Positions 1 to 10,199 of a DNA stretch of 64,000 nucleotides are shown in pieces (position 1 is the first letter of the stretch; each line of letters opens with the position of its first letter). The stretch spans positions 99,393,784 to 99,457,783 of the forward strand of contig NC_072893.1 in NCBI RefSeq assembly GCF_027943255.1. Reading direction: 5' to 3'. The translations under genes and the position numbers were made by a program. The stretch comes from Anastrepha obliqua (taxonomy: Eukaryota > Arthropoda > Insecta > Diptera > Tephritidae). Under the pieces are notes generated by a model. It did not search any database, had not been told where the DNA came from, and was given only the letters and a program-made list of their open reading frames with translations.

Positions 1-119
1 TTCATATACTGCTAATGTAATCCATAAATTTACGTTGACCAAATGCCATGAGCCGTAGGTGAAAAATGCGGAAAGTGGGTACAATTGCTCGTATAGGTGT
101 CGGAACGCTGCACTTATTT

Positions 120-290
120 GAGCACAGGCACATAACGACCGTCCCGTGTCCAACACCTGAAGCTATTTACACCATCACCACAGCACGCTTAATGTCATCC
201 ATGAAATTGTCTGTAGCACCCTATATGACAATGGTAGAAATACGCGCATTTTTGCCTTCGTTTCTCTTGCACGTATATGAACTCTTGTAA
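120..290 (-). pseudogene. Decayed fragment of a CCT8 (T-complex chaperonin theta) gene
   Basis: On the minus strand a short stretch reads EGKNARISTIVI, then a stop codon, then GATDNFMDDIKRAV, and after a frame change DGVNSFRCWTRDGRYVP. This matches the part of the CCT theta subunit with the family pattern ARISTxVxRGxTDNxMDDIERA-DDGVN. CCT8 is one of eight subunits of the cytosolic TRiC chaperonin that folds actin and tubulin. The stop stands where the family has Arg, and about two bases are missing at the 'VDDGV' position, so this copy cannot encode the subunit. Nothing recognisable continues on either side, so it is a short relic of a retrocopy or a duplicated exon. The ATG-initiated reading frame on the plus strand at 66-290 is a shadow. 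Confidence 0.7.
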
Positions 291-696
291 ATAAAAACTT
301 TTAAAAACAATTTATTTACAAAAATTCGAATAAAACATACTAACTGTAGCCGGTGACCGTTATTATGGGCCCTATTATGAATTGGATTCGATCTGCGATA
401 TTCGCTGGTTGTCGAAGATCCAAAATCGAATGTCAGGCCCTTATTACTTATTACTCATGAGCAACATTCGATCTTCGACTGTAGTCGAAAGTGCTGATCG
501 AACGAATTTTCATTTGGTATTATGGTGCTCATTCGTTGAAGAATAGGAATATTGTGAATTTCGATCGCTCGACACATTTACAATAGATAATTTGTTCTCA
601 GCTGATACAGCAAATAAAAATAAAAGAAAAACCGATTGTGTTGAAATTCTTTGCTAACAACATTTTTAAAAGTTAAAAAAAGTATTTTTTGTGAAA

Positions 697-1230
697 ATGA
701 GTACAACGGAGTTGTGGTTCGACGATTTATCGGACGATGAAAGATTAGTGGAACTAGCTAGAAATAGAAAACAGTTCAGGGGCGCATCCAACCCCCTAGA
801 AATGGCTTCCACTGAGTAAGTTTAGAATTTTCAAAATGTGTTGACGTACTTAATATTACAGAAATTTCCTTACAGATTTTTAAAGAACTTTAGATTATCT
901 AAAGAGGCGTTTATGAACCTACTGTCCAGTACAGAAAACCAGTTGCAGCAGTGCACTCGAGCCAAATCCATTCCAAATATTTTAAAGCTAGCCACAGTTC
1001 TACGACTTTATGCTCAGGGATCGAACCAATTGAGTATTGGTAATGAAGGTATGCTAGGACTTGCTCAACCCACTGTGTCTGTTGTGCTATCGGAAACAAT
1101 ATATGTCCTGGAAAATTATATTTGCCAAAGATGGATACAATTTAGTAGTACAGAGGCTGATCTGCAACAAAGAAAAGCACATTTTTATAGCAAATACAGC
1201 ATAAGTAATGAAAATCTTAGAATATTATAG
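697..1230 (+). pseudogene. HARBI1-like transposase, N-terminal part only
   Basis: Exon 1 (697-815) encodes MSTTELWFDDLSDDERLVEL and about 20 more residues. A GTAAG donor follows at 816, and the acceptor at 874-875 leads into FLKNFRLSKEAFMNLL, which keeps the frame to a stop at 1228-1230. An alternative AG 14 bases upstream would give an early stop, so I prefer the second acceptor. The joined product is about 157 residues; HARBI1-type nucleases are usually about 350. The visible part has the helical N-terminal region with 'LATVLRLYAQGS' and 'LAQPTVSVVL', but it ends at 'HFYSKYSI', just before the region where the family carries its DDE catalytic residues. The protein is therefore inactive as a nuclease. 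Confidence 0.7.
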
Positions 1231-1356
1231 AAAAATCTAAAAAGTATTAAATAGAAACCTTTACGCCAAAGTTTCTGTTTTATTTTTGTTATAAATTTTC
1301 TTTATTCAATTATTCGTCATTCGAAAAAAATATGTATTTCAGTTCCTCTAGGTATT

Positions 1357-1690
1357 TCAGTCCATACCTGCCAAAGGAAAATAAAAATGTATTTCTATAA
1401 ACATCACAAAAAAAAAACCATTATTAACCTTAATCCATTTTGCTGCCGTTCTAACTGGTGGTCCCAAGCAATTCAGCTCCGTTGTAAATTCCTCCCATTT
1501 TTTTGCTGCTTGAACTTTGGTGCAAATCGATTTTGCGAATTGTAGATTCTCTTCCATTAATGAAACTAGCCTTTCTAATTGCTGTTTGGTACTCACGACT
1601 TTCGACCTGCATAAAATTAACAAAATTAGTATATATTTATTATTTGGTTACTATAAATCCATAAATAATCGCAAACAACTTACATTTTAA
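1357..1690 (-). CDS. Myb/SANT-like DNA-binding protein of the Harbinger element
   Basis: The minus-strand frame carries LERLVSLMEENLQFAKS, KWEEFTTELNCLGPPV and RTAAKWIKV, the pattern of the Myb/SANT-like domain encoded by the second gene of Harbinger transposons, which binds DNA and helps bring transposase to the ends. The likely start codon is split by an intron: an AT followed by a GTAAGT donor near 1685, and an acceptor before G-TCG-AAA near 1606, giving MSKVVSTKQQ. The in-frame upstream ATG that gives MLILCRSK would lie inside that intron. After 'WIKV' the frame runs about 20 residues through unfamiliar sequence to a stop at 1357, so the C-terminus may be altered. It is convergent with the transposase fragment, as expected for this superfamily. 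Confidence 0.6.
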
Positions 1691-1775
1691 CAAGTTTTCC
1701 CACTATACGCTACACAATCGAAAGAAAAAATTGCATTCGACTCTAAATTCGGTATACAACGAAAATTTCGACAGG

Positions 1776-3915
1776 GTTGCACCGCTCATACCAAGCGGAC
1801 CGAATGGGTAGAGCATCTGAAGTCCTGCAACTTCACCTCTGGTGTCAGCAAGCTCTGGTCCACCGTAAGGTCCCTGTCGAACCCGACGAAGTGCAATGAC
1901 AAGGTTGATATCACCTTCAACGGCCGTGCTTCGTCGGATCCGAAGAGATGCGCGTGCTATTTAAACCGCCAATTTATTCTGCATCCTCCGGCCGACAGAT
2001 CCAAACGTAGTGCCACCAGACGGTTGCACAAACTGCCATACAACAGTGCGCCACTTGCTTTTTCCAGCGATAAGGTTCAGTGGGCCATCCAGCACATGAA
2101 ACCATTCAAAGCCATTGGCCCTGACGGACTAAACATGCTGATGTTGAAACGCTGGGTCCGTTGGGAGTAGAATATCTCACCAAGGTCTTCAACCTGTCTA
2201 TGGCCACTCTTCTCATTCCTGATAAGTGGAAATTAGGGAGAGTGGTCCCACTGCTGAAGCCCAGGAAACTCGCCAACGAAGGGGTCTTATCGTCCGATAA
2301 CTCTCCTTTCCCCAGTAGTGAAGACACTTGAAGCCCTCCTACTCCCACTCTTCACGAAACACGTGGCCCCAGCCCCACATCAGCACGGCTTCCGACGAGT
2401 GCATAGCACCACCACTGCACTCACCGCCATAAATACCCAAATAAACCGCGGGCATAACCAAAACCGCCCCTGCGAGAGGACTGTCCTAGTAGCGTTGGAC
2501 CTGAAGAAGGTTTTCGACACAGTCAGCCATTCCCCGCTACTGGATGATATTTATCAGTCGACATACCCGCCAGGGCTGAAGAGGTGGACCGGGAACTACC
2601 TGTGTGGTCGTCATTCGTCAGTGATATTTCGAGACCAAACATCTAAACAGAGAAAAATAAAGCAGGGAGTACCGCAGGGTGGTGTCCTTTCACCCTTTCT
2701 TTTTAATTTCTACATCTCGAAGCTGCCCCAACCACCAGCGGGAGTCTCCCTGGTCTCATACGCTGATACGTACGATAATGGCGTCGGGCAATGACATCGA
2801 TGGCCTGTGTTCCAAAGTGAATAACTACCTTGTTCGCCTTTCTCGCTTCTTCACTGCGAGAAACCTACAACTTTCTCCCACTAAATCCACGGCGACCCTT
2901 TTCCCCACCTGGACAAAGGAGGTCGAGCTGCAACTTCAGGTACACGTCGATGATAGCCCAATACCGATGGTAAACAAGCCCAGAATATTGGGAGTCACCT
3001 TTGACAGCTTGCTCTCCATCTCAGCGCATACAACCGCTATTGCAACGAGAGTACAGAAGCGCAACAAGGTCCTGAAATCGGTTGACGGCAGCACTTGGGG
3101 CAAAGACAAAGAACTGTTGCTGTCGACTTTAAAGCAATAGCAAAAAGCAAAGCCCACCGGTTCTTAACTATGCTGCGCCTGTCTGGTCGCCTAGAACCAG
3201 TGATACGCAGTGGACGAAGCTCCAGACCTGCCAAAATACTGCATTAGGACCGCGACAGGAAGTCTCCTGATGTCCCCCATACAACACCTGAACGACGAGG
3301 CTCATATGCTACCTCTGAAGGAGCATAACAAACTGCTCAGCAAGCAGTTTCTACTAGGGTGTCACCGTAGGCCTCACCCATGCAGACGCCTGCTTGAGCC
3401 TGAGCCACCTCCCAGGCACATCAGGAGGCACTTATTAAACTACGTGGACCAGATCCTAGACAAAACAGGCAGACCACTCCAGGATCGGACAGTGTACAGA
3501 CAGGCCATAAACGACATTCATCGGGAGACTCTCACCACCTTCTTAAGCTCCCGACCTCCGAATGCCGTTATCGGAGTCCAACCACCACCAATTGCAGACG
3601 AAGAGCTCCAACTTCCCCGAGAGTCCCGCGTAACCTTGGCACAATTACGTTCTGGATATTGTACCAGGTTGAACTCCTACTTATCCAGAATCGACCCCGA
3701 CAAACTAAACATATGTCGGACATGTAATGACACCCCGCACGACACTAACCACCTTTCCACATGCCCCATCAAACCCACTCATCTAACACCTCTCCCTCTG
3801 GCCCCAACCCGCCGAAACAGCTAGTTTCCTGGGCCTACCGTTAGATGAGCTAGACGAAGATGACCGGTGATTACACTACACTGACAGGGCAAAGGTACTG
3901 CTACAGCAACAACAA
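1776..3915 (+). mobile_element. LOA/Jockey-like LINE copy A, 5'-truncated and frameshifted
   Basis: A non-LTR retrotransposon begins inside the linker before its reverse transcriptase (HTKRTEWVEHLKSC) and runs to its 3' tail. Pieces in order: AIGPDGLNMLMLKR, then frameshifted TLEALLLPLFTKHVAPAP, HGFRRVHSTTTALTAIN, the fingers/palm block KQRKIKQGVPQGGVLSPF, and the C-terminal zinc-knuckle-like block CRTCNDTPHDTNHLSTCP (about 3712-3770). The catalytic tract reads SYADTYDNG instead of the SYADDGTIMASG seen in the copy at 42 kb, because of a small insertion and frameshift, so it is dead. It ends with CTACAGCAACAACAACC, a CAA-type tail. Clade placement (LOA/Bilbo rather than Jockey) is from memory of the C-terminal motif and is uncertain. 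Confidence 0.85.
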
Positions 3916-4250
3916 CCAAACACCACCTATTGCAGATGAAGAGCTCCAGCCTCCCCGTGAGACACGCGGAACACTGGCACAATTACGTTCTGGATACTGT
4001 AGCAAGTTAAACTCCTACTTAACCAAACATATATCCGGCGAGTGAAGATACCCCGCACGACACTAACCACCTTTTCACATGCCCTCTAAAACCTACTCAT
4101 CTAACACTCCTCTCCCTCTAAGCTCAACCCGTCGAAACAGCATGTTTCCTGGGCCTACCTTTAGATGAGCCAGACGAAGACGACCAGTGATTTACACTAT
4201 ACTGAGAGGGTTTAGTATTGCTGCTACAACAACTACAACAACAACAAAGT
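3916..4250 (+). mobile_element. LOA/Jockey-like LINE copy B, 3' end only
   Basis: Directly after copy A's tail the C-terminal coding region starts again (TPPIADEELQPPRETRGTL, RSGYCSKLNSYL). It is followed by the 3' UTR and a tail of CTACAACAACTACAACAACAACAA. This is a second, strongly 5'-truncated copy joined to the first in the same orientation. It either inserted at the first copy's tail or arose by unequal exchange. It then abuts the interior of a mariner copy with no left terminus, which suggests insertion into that mariner. Confidence 0.8.
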
Positions 4251-4252
4251 AG

Positions 4253-4774
4253 CTTATTGGGTTCAAAGAAAAATGCTATTTTTTAATATAAATGATCGCA
4301 TGTTTATTTCATTATAAGGAGGAAGGTATGCCGTTAATAGTGGAAAATAAAATCAGGCAAATGACCATCAAGACCACGCTTACAGGACAAAATCCTTTTC
4401 ATGAAATTTTCCATAACCGAATTGCAAAGTGACTGCCCTATGTCTTAGATAGCCTCATGAATTCCATCTTTAAGGTCTTGTATCGACCCTGGGATGTTGG
4501 CGTAGACCTTCTCTTTCACGTGACCCAAAGAAAAAAGTCACAAGGTGTTAAATCACAAGATCTCTGTGACCAATTGTAATCACCTCTTCGAGAGATAACA
4601 CGGTTCGGAAACTTTTCCCGTAAAGGATCAATGGTTTCGTTGCTTGTATGGCACGTAGGTCCGTCTAAACGTTGTCCAGATCAACACCATCCAATTCCGG
4701 CCATAAAAAATCGTTAATTATCTCTCGATAGCGCAATCTATTTATTCAGAACACCTGTTATTGGAAAACCCTTT
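4253..4774 (-). mobile_element. Tc1/mariner deletion derivative M1
   Basis: On the minus strand the sequence starts with the terminal repeat AAAGGGTTTTCCAATAACAG (complement ends at 4774). It passes almost directly into a transposase C-terminal half: REMINDFLWPELDG, then HNWSQRSCDLTP-like sequence and CDFFLGHVKEKVYAN-like sequence. The other terminus is missing. The same junction of terminal repeat with mid-transposase recurs at 20.3 and 25.1 kb, so these are copies of one internally deleted element. Stops and frameshifts are frequent. TA dinucleotides at the outer ends fit a Tc1/mariner target. Confidence 0.75.
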
Positions 4775-5114
4775 ATAATACACTCTACACCCAGCAACGC
4801 ACTGGCGGCAGTAAAATCACTAATATACACCTAGCCAATACCCATTTTGCAATGCTTCAGTCAATACACTGCACTCATAAGCCTTTTGCCCTGGACTTGA
4901 TAGACAAATATATCAGCATTTTGACGGTTATGATTCACTATCACTACTAATTAATTCTTCCGATTCGAACATTTCCAAAAAATATACATTTCTGAAGGAT
5001 TCCGATCTTCTACGACGTACATACATATATAAACCAGCAATTTTTCAACAGCCAACTGAAGGCCTCCGTTCCTAGCGCTGCGATTATTTCTGTTTATTTG
5101 ACAATTTTATTATT
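4775..5114. other. AT-rich spacer without recognised feature
   Basis: No coding frame, repeat end or RNA gene could be recognised between the mariner remnant and the pogo-like element. Short ACATACATATAT runs occur. Confidence 0.5.
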
Positions 5115-5116
5115 TA

Positions 5117-5706
5117 CAGTAGGTTCTGTTTTTATGCGGTAGATACGTTCCGCAAGTAACAGCATAAAAAAAGCTACTAGTTCTATAGTAAAATTGTAGA
5201 TACGTTTCAAAGTGCTAAAACCGCATAAATCTGAAATAATGTAATAAAATCGCATAGAAAAGGGCACTAGTCCCATATTATAACTATAGATACGTTCCAT
5301 AGACCGCATGAATCTGAAATAATTAAATAAAATCGCATAAACAAAATATTGTATTTTTGAAAATTATATCTTTATTTAAGAAACGTCAGAATAGAAAAAT
5401 AAATTTAAGTCAGAAATAGAATCAGACAACCCACATGTTGCGCGTTCGTTTAGGATTTGGCGTGAAATCACTTTCGTCACTTGAGGAAAGTACTCGTCTG
5501 ATCTAGATAGTTATGCAGGCGGTTTTCCATACTTGTAGGGTTAGCATTTCTGATGTAATCTGTGATGAGTTTTTACTTAGCTGGTTTAGAATCTTGTTTA
5601 TATGTACAATTCCCGATAGGTCGACATGCATTTTGTAATTAAAAAAAAAAAACCGCACTTTTTCAAAACCGCATAAAAAAAAGCCGCATAAAAACAGAAC
5701 CTACTG
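5117..5706. mobile_element. 590-bp pogo-like MITE with TA target duplication
   Basis: The ends are inverted repeats: CAGTAGGTTCTGTTTTTATG at the left and its complement at the right, each flanked by TA. The left third holds degenerate repeats of about 100 bp built around 'AGATACGTTCC' and 'CCGCATAAATCTGAAATAAT'. On the minus strand at about 5430-5520 a short frame reads RVLSSSDESDFTPNPKRTRNM and then stops. That looks like the acidic C-terminal tail of a pogo/Tigger or Jerky-type transposase, so this may be a deletion derivative and not an unrelated MITE. TIRs starting CAG with a TA duplication are typical of pogo elements; the family call is inference. Confidence 0.65.
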
Positions 5707-5917
5707 TATTGTGTGGATTCCTCCATCTAATGCAGCGCTGAATAAAAAAAAATGCATTAACAAGTACGAAACATGGTGGTGGTGCAACTACGATGAAGGT
5801 TTACCGCTAAATCGGTAAACTCTATGCCCAATAGACTTACAAAAGTGTTGAAACAGTTATCCAACAAGATACTGAAAACATATATTTTTGAGTTCTATTT
5901 TTTGTCATTGCCTTCCG

Positions 5918-6035
5918 AGGGGCTTTTAGAAAAAAAAACTTTTTCCATCATTTTGATGTGGCACGGAGATTCGAGCCTAGGCACTTCCGAATTGTGGTCA
6001 CGCACCAACCTATTCGGCTACGCCGACCGCGTTAA
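5918..6035 (-). mobile_element. tRNA-derived SINE copy a (head only)
   Basis: On the minus strand this is the 5' part of the SINE found eight times in the window. A box A-like GTAGCCGAATAGGTTGG is followed by a box B-like GGCTCGAATCTCCGTG and then an A/T-rich stretch. The 3' body is absent. It lies just downstream of the HEATR6 gene's 3' end. Confidence 0.75.
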
Positions 6036-6165
6036 TTATATAGCTTCCTATTGACCCCGGGTCCCAGTAATTTGTAAATAATTCGGTCATGGGCAGGTTT
6101 TAGTGAAGCAACTACAAAAGCGCCATTTAGAAATAAGTCGATTCCAACTAACATTTAATACAAAT

Positions 6166-6171
6166 TTTATT
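6166..6171 (-). terminator. AATAAA polyadenylation signal of the HEATR6 gene
   Basis: The minus-strand sequence AATAAA lies about 20 bases beyond the TAA stop at 6192-6194, in the right place to direct 3'-end formation. Confidence 0.5.
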
Positions 6172-6191
6172 TAAGTAAACTTTGTTTTCAG

Positions 6192-9100
6192 TTAGTAGCA
6201 AAAAGGTATGCAATCTCTTACAAACTTAATAGCGTTTATTTGCTCTAGATTCAATATTGAACGATTTCTTAGTAATTCATCCAAATGTGAACAGGAAGAC
6301 AGTAAAGGAGTAGCTTTTCCAGGAATCATGCGTGTGGTCACTTTTATCCACGTTTGTTTTACCACTTCTGCTCTTTGTAAGAGCATACGGGAAAGCAGAG
6401 GAAAATCATCAAACGTAGCTAAATTTATTATGTGACACATTACTACGCACAATTTTTCTTGAAACTGATCTCTGTGGTTGTACTCATAAAAATTTTGCAG
6501 ATTGTACGATTGTTCTATAGCTCTTATTATTGTGCTCCATATTATTCCATAGTGCTCTCCGAAATATTTTCGCTTAGTAATATGAATTATAGCAGTTGTT
6601 GCATTAATTTTAACTTTATAATTTGTGTGGCTTTGAATAATATGACAAAGTGTAGAATAAAGTGATGATTGCCAGTTTAAATCTTTATAAGTATACGTAG
6701 ATAAGAATATATTTTCATTTTGTAACATGTTTCCGACTGCATAGCATGAATTCCATTTGACTTTTGAAGATCCTGAACTGCGTATACTCTCAATTAGCTT
6801 ATTTATAGAACAATTAATCACAGTTCTATCCGACAAATTACAAAAATGTTTTTCCGAAAGCAGGCGCAATAAATTCCCAAGAGATCTGACTGCGTTGCAG
6901 CGAACCTTATCATTATCAATGCACGCATACGTAGAGTTTCTAATCAAGCTCCACAAAATTTCATCCGAAATAGGTTCATTTGATATTTCCATATTATTTT
7001 CCACCAAGGCGTCGGTAACGTTCCCCATAGCCCAAAAAATTTTAATGCGTACGGCAATATTTCTACTTTTTGCTAATCGCAAAATCAGTTCTGCAGTATT
7101 TTCGATAAAAACAAGATCAATACGCATTGACGGAAAAGTCACGAAAACAGATAGTGCGCGCACAACTGTGGCACGAATTATCTCATCCTCTACAGGGTCA
7201 CTGCTAACACTAGTTAAAAAGCTTAGCAAAGTCAATCGGATGGACTGTGTTAAATTTTCAAAAACAAGCATGCCAATGTTACTTAATGATTCACACAATA
7301 CTATTTTAATAGTTGATTCTTTTTCTTTGCTTATTTTATGCATTATGACGGGCACCATACGAGTCCAGAAGTGTTTACATGTTTCAATATTTTCAACTTT
7401 AACAGTGTTTTTTAAAAACTCACTCATTTGATATACACATGCATCTAGGCATTTCGAACCGGTCAACCGAAATTCAAATTGATCCTCATTTAAAGCATCC
7501 TCCAAAGCAATTGCTAATTCCTCTAATTGATGTCTTAAAAATAATTCAAAATGTGTAGCCATTGCCGACAATAAATTTAGGCATTTAATTCGTAAAGGGT
7601 TACATGTTTTTATTTTTCGACACCTTGCGCCGTGCTGTGAACGGTTTATCCCTAAATTGGAAAACACTTTTGAAATTAACCAAAATGGTTCGATACTCGT
7701 CCCTTCATTTTCTTGTATCTCACGAGTGTTGTATACACTTTCGACACCAAAGTCCTTCATAACTGTTTCGTTGTTAATATTTTTCCGATACTTCTTGGAT
7801 GTTTTCAGACGCCCCTTAGGTATACCTAAAGCTTCAAGTAATCCAATAGAAATTTCTGGTTCCATTAACAAATATTCCAACACTGTTAACGCTGAAATTT
7901 GAATACGGAAATCGGTGTGAGAGGCAAGCTTTTTAGCCGTATTCACAAAATTATAAACTAAGTCACATTCAAATTTAACAAATGGAGTTACTTGAACTAA
8001 GGCCGCTGAACATTTTAATGCTTGCATTATAACAGGTATTGAGCTCTCTTTTTCAATAATTGTAATAAGCGTTTTATAAGCTAACATAATAGTTAAACCA
8101 AGCATTTGAGAAAATGGAACGAATGCCGTAGTTGTAACTTTGAATTCTGCTTGGTTGAATAAATCCCTGGAGTTTAAAAACAGATCAGTACAAACATGAA
8201 GAGCTGCACAGCGACATTGCATATTTTCGTCAGTTTGGCATACGACAAGGATATCATTCCGACCATTTATACTATCGGCTATATCGCACGGGAAAATGGA
8301 TTGCCAATATGAATAAAGATATCGTCGTTCCATAGATCTAGTTACATCGCCAAACAGCGATATTGATGTAATACGTATTTTAGCGCTGATATCAGTTTGA
8401 TGGACATCATATTGATTTACATCGAAGTAATTTTTTGAAATAAGCATGGAATTATCCTCTAAAGATTTTTCGTTTTTAAAAGCAGATTCTAAAGCATTAA
8501 CAATTCCCCTGGTTCTTGTTAATCGACATCTTTTCTGTTTTGCAGATTTTCCTCCAATCTTATACGCCTTTGGCTCGTCTGCGGCTAAATCATCCGGTGT
8601 GTTTTGAGAGTACTGTTGCGAGAATTTTATTTTCAGAGGTCTGGTCTGCCTCCCTGCTCCAATTGGGTTTTCAAAAAACATATATCCCAGAGATATTTCC
8701 AATAGATCCGTAATGAAGAGGTTTATATCATCATGGCACAAGGAAAGCAATTTCTTTATCAAAATTAAAGAATAAAGTATTATTTGAGGGACTTTACAAG
8801 CTTTAAAATTTGATAAATTGTGCATACTGATCATAAACTCCAAAACTGCTTTAAGAGTCACCATTTGCCAATCTGAGCGGTTTATGTCATCTGTATCATT
8901 AAAGATCAAATCTATACATTCCAAAATAGATAGAACATAATCATCACATTTCTTGCCCGCATTATCATTTTTCAATCGACTGTACAATAAAGATTGTGGA
9001 TGAAATAGTTCATTGAAAACCATCATCTTATATTTTGGGAATACCTTGACAACTTTTGTTATTGCTCTTAATGCATATACCTCGACAGCGCTATTTATTG

Positions 9101-9365
9101 AATAAACATCACAAAGCCATTTTAAAAAACGCTTTACCCGTTCGTCATCTCTATAATCGCAAAACGAAAGCTGAATTCTGAGCAGTTGACCAATGCATTC
9201 TTCTACTATTTCATCAGAAATTTCAATTGTACTCATCAAATCAAAGATATTAAGACTTCTTTCAATCAAAATTTCAGAATTGTCGGTAAAATTCTTCAGC
9301 ACTTTCAAATCAGTCAAAATTTTTTCGTATTCCATTTTTGTTGCATGCATATCCCGATTGCACAC
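6192..9365 (-). CDS. HEATR6: HEAT repeat-containing protein 6 (HEATR6-like), single exon
   Basis: An uninterrupted frame of 1057 codons. Residues about 60-330 contain the N-terminal helical region typical of HEATR6 (the DUF4042 region), ending in KIRITSISLFGDVTRSMERR and YLYSYWQSIFPC. The remainder is a string of helical HEAT-like repeats: KVRCNAVRSLGNLLRLLSEK, KVKWNSCYAVGNMLQN, KVKINATTAIIHITKRKY. Human HEATR6 is about 1180 residues, so the length fits a complete protein. No catalytic motif is present. HEAT proteins act as scaffolds, and HEATR6's precise cellular role is poorly known. I use the first ATG (MCNRDMHATKMEYEK); MHATK or MEYEK a few codons later are equally possible starts. The frame is intact with no stop, base use is like the AT-rich surroundings, and an AATAAA follows the stop. 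An intronless gene of this size could be ancestral or an old retrogene. Confidence 0.85.
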   Translation of the reverse strand: MCNRDMHATKMEYEKILTDLKVLKNFTDNSEILIERSLNIFDLMSTIEISDEIVEECIGQLLRIQLSFCDYRDDERVKRFLKWLCDVYSINSAVEVYALRAITKVVKVFPKYKMMVFNELFHPQSLLYSRLKNDNAGKKCDDYVLSILECIDLIFNDTDDINRSDWQMVTLKAVLEFMISMHNLSNFKACKVPQIILYSLILIKKLLSLCHDDINLFITDLLEISLGYMFFENPIGAGRQTRPLKIKFSQQYSQNTPDDLAADEPKAYKIGGKSAKQKRCRLTRTRGIVNALESAFKNEKSLEDNSMLISKNYFDVNQYDVHQTDISAKIRITSISLFGDVTRSMERRYLYSYWQSIFPCDIADSINGRNDILVVCQTDENMQCRCAALHVCTDLFLNSRDLFNQAEFKVTTTAFVPFSQMLGLTIMLAYKTLITIIEKESSIPVIMQALKCSAALVQVTPFVKFECDLVYNFVNTAKKLASHTDFRIQISALTVLEYLLMEPEISIGLLEALGIPKGRLKTSKKYRKNINNETVMKDFGVESVYNTREIQENEGTSIEPFWLISKVFSNLGINRSQHGARCRKIKTCNPLRIKCLNLLSAMATHFELFLRHQLEELAIALEDALNEDQFEFRLTGSKCLDACVYQMSEFLKNTVKVENIETCKHFWTRMVPVIMHKISKEKESTIKIVLCESLSNIGMLVFENLTQSIRLTLLSFLTSVSSDPVEDEIIRATVVRALSVFVTFPSMRIDLVFIENTAELILRLAKSRNIAVRIKIFWAMGNVTDALVENNMEISNEPISDEILWSLIRNSTYACIDNDKVRCNAVRSLGNLLRLLSEKHFCNLSDRTVINCSINKLIESIRSSGSSKVKWNSCYAVGNMLQNENIFLSTYTYKDLNWQSSLYSTLCHIIQSHTNYKVKINATTAIIHITKRKYFGEHYGIIWSTIIRAIEQSYNLQNFYEYNHRDQFQEKLCVVMCHIINLATFDDFPLLSRMLLQRAEVVKQTWIKVTTRMIPGKATPLLSSCSHLDELLRNRSILNLEQINAIKFVRDCIPFCY

Positions 9366-10194
9366 TATACGCCCAAATAATTTAAAAACAGTGACAAATT
9401 CGACTGACTTTTAATTCTAATCCCACTAAAAGGTATTTAAACAGTATTTCGATTTCGATATTTGCATGCCCAAAATACACCAGCGATAACTGTTGTAACT
9501 GCTCTTATAGCTCTTAAAGACGCTCAAGCATGCAAGCCCATCAGCTTATATATATGTGTGCGTGTCGGGTGACACAAGTACTTGCTCTGTGTCACACATA
9601 TTATACTTGTTGTCGGCTTTTGCATCATGAAAATCAAGAATTTTAGATTTTTTCGCTTTGCTTAATCGTGTCCCAGTCTGCATGACATGCAGTAGTGTCT
9701 CAGTTTGTGTTGACATTCGAGATGAACAGGTGTGTCACAATTTATTGAAATTTACCAATGCTTACCAGCTTTATGGAGTGTAAAGCTGGAGGCATATTGT
9801 AATCGGGAAGAAAAGGCGAAACAATACTAGATTCTGCTCGAGAAGCAACTTTAGAGGGCGCCAAAAGGAAAATAACTACTTTCCGTACAAATTACCGTCG
9901 GGAAAAAATGCGGTAGGAACAGAATAGCAGAAGTGTAGCTGGCTCCGATAAATCGCAGGAAACAAATTTATTTTATTTTAATGATATGCACTTCATGTGC
10001 ACAAAAAGACATGAGGTCGAAGTAAAATCTCAACCTGACCGAGATCGGGCGTATAGGAAAGCTAACCTATTAATTTTAACAGACATAATAGAAGTCTGTA
10101 CTGCGTTTCTGTAAATATTCTAGATAAAGTTCTTAATTTAATTAGGAGATTTGGCATCACTCGTACTTGGTGTGTTTCTGATAAAAAATTGGTC
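9366..10194. other. Intergenic region upstream of HEATR6
   Basis: Contains the presumed promoter of the minus-strand HEATR6 gene, but I can point to no firm core element. A palindrome-rich stretch near 9560-9610 (GTGACACAAG ... GTGTCACACA) and a TATATATATG at about 9547 are visible. No coding frame was recognised. Confidence 0.4.
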
Positions 10195-10199
10195 AAACT

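Larger units (their letters stand above)
363..1775. mobile_element. PIF/Harbinger DNA transposon, internally deleted
   Basis: Two convergent genes typical of Harbinger elements lie here: a HARBI1-like transposase start on the plus strand (697-1230) and a Myb/SANT-like DNA-binding protein on the minus strand (1357 to about 1690). The left side begins near a GGGCCCTATTATG sequence that recurs in part about 80 bp further in. I could not find a matching inverted terminus on the right, where LINE sequence starts at about 1776, so the right end looks lost. The transposase lacks its catalytic half, so the copy is not autonomous. End positions are approximate. Confidence 0.7.

Noticed and set aside
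66..290. Plus-strand 74-codon ORF
   Set aside because: Shadow of the minus-strand CCT8 relic; no own similarity.
6757..7431. 224-codon plus-strand ORF inside HEATR6
   Set aside because: It lies wholly antisense to a long conserved coding sequence and shows no recognisable domain.
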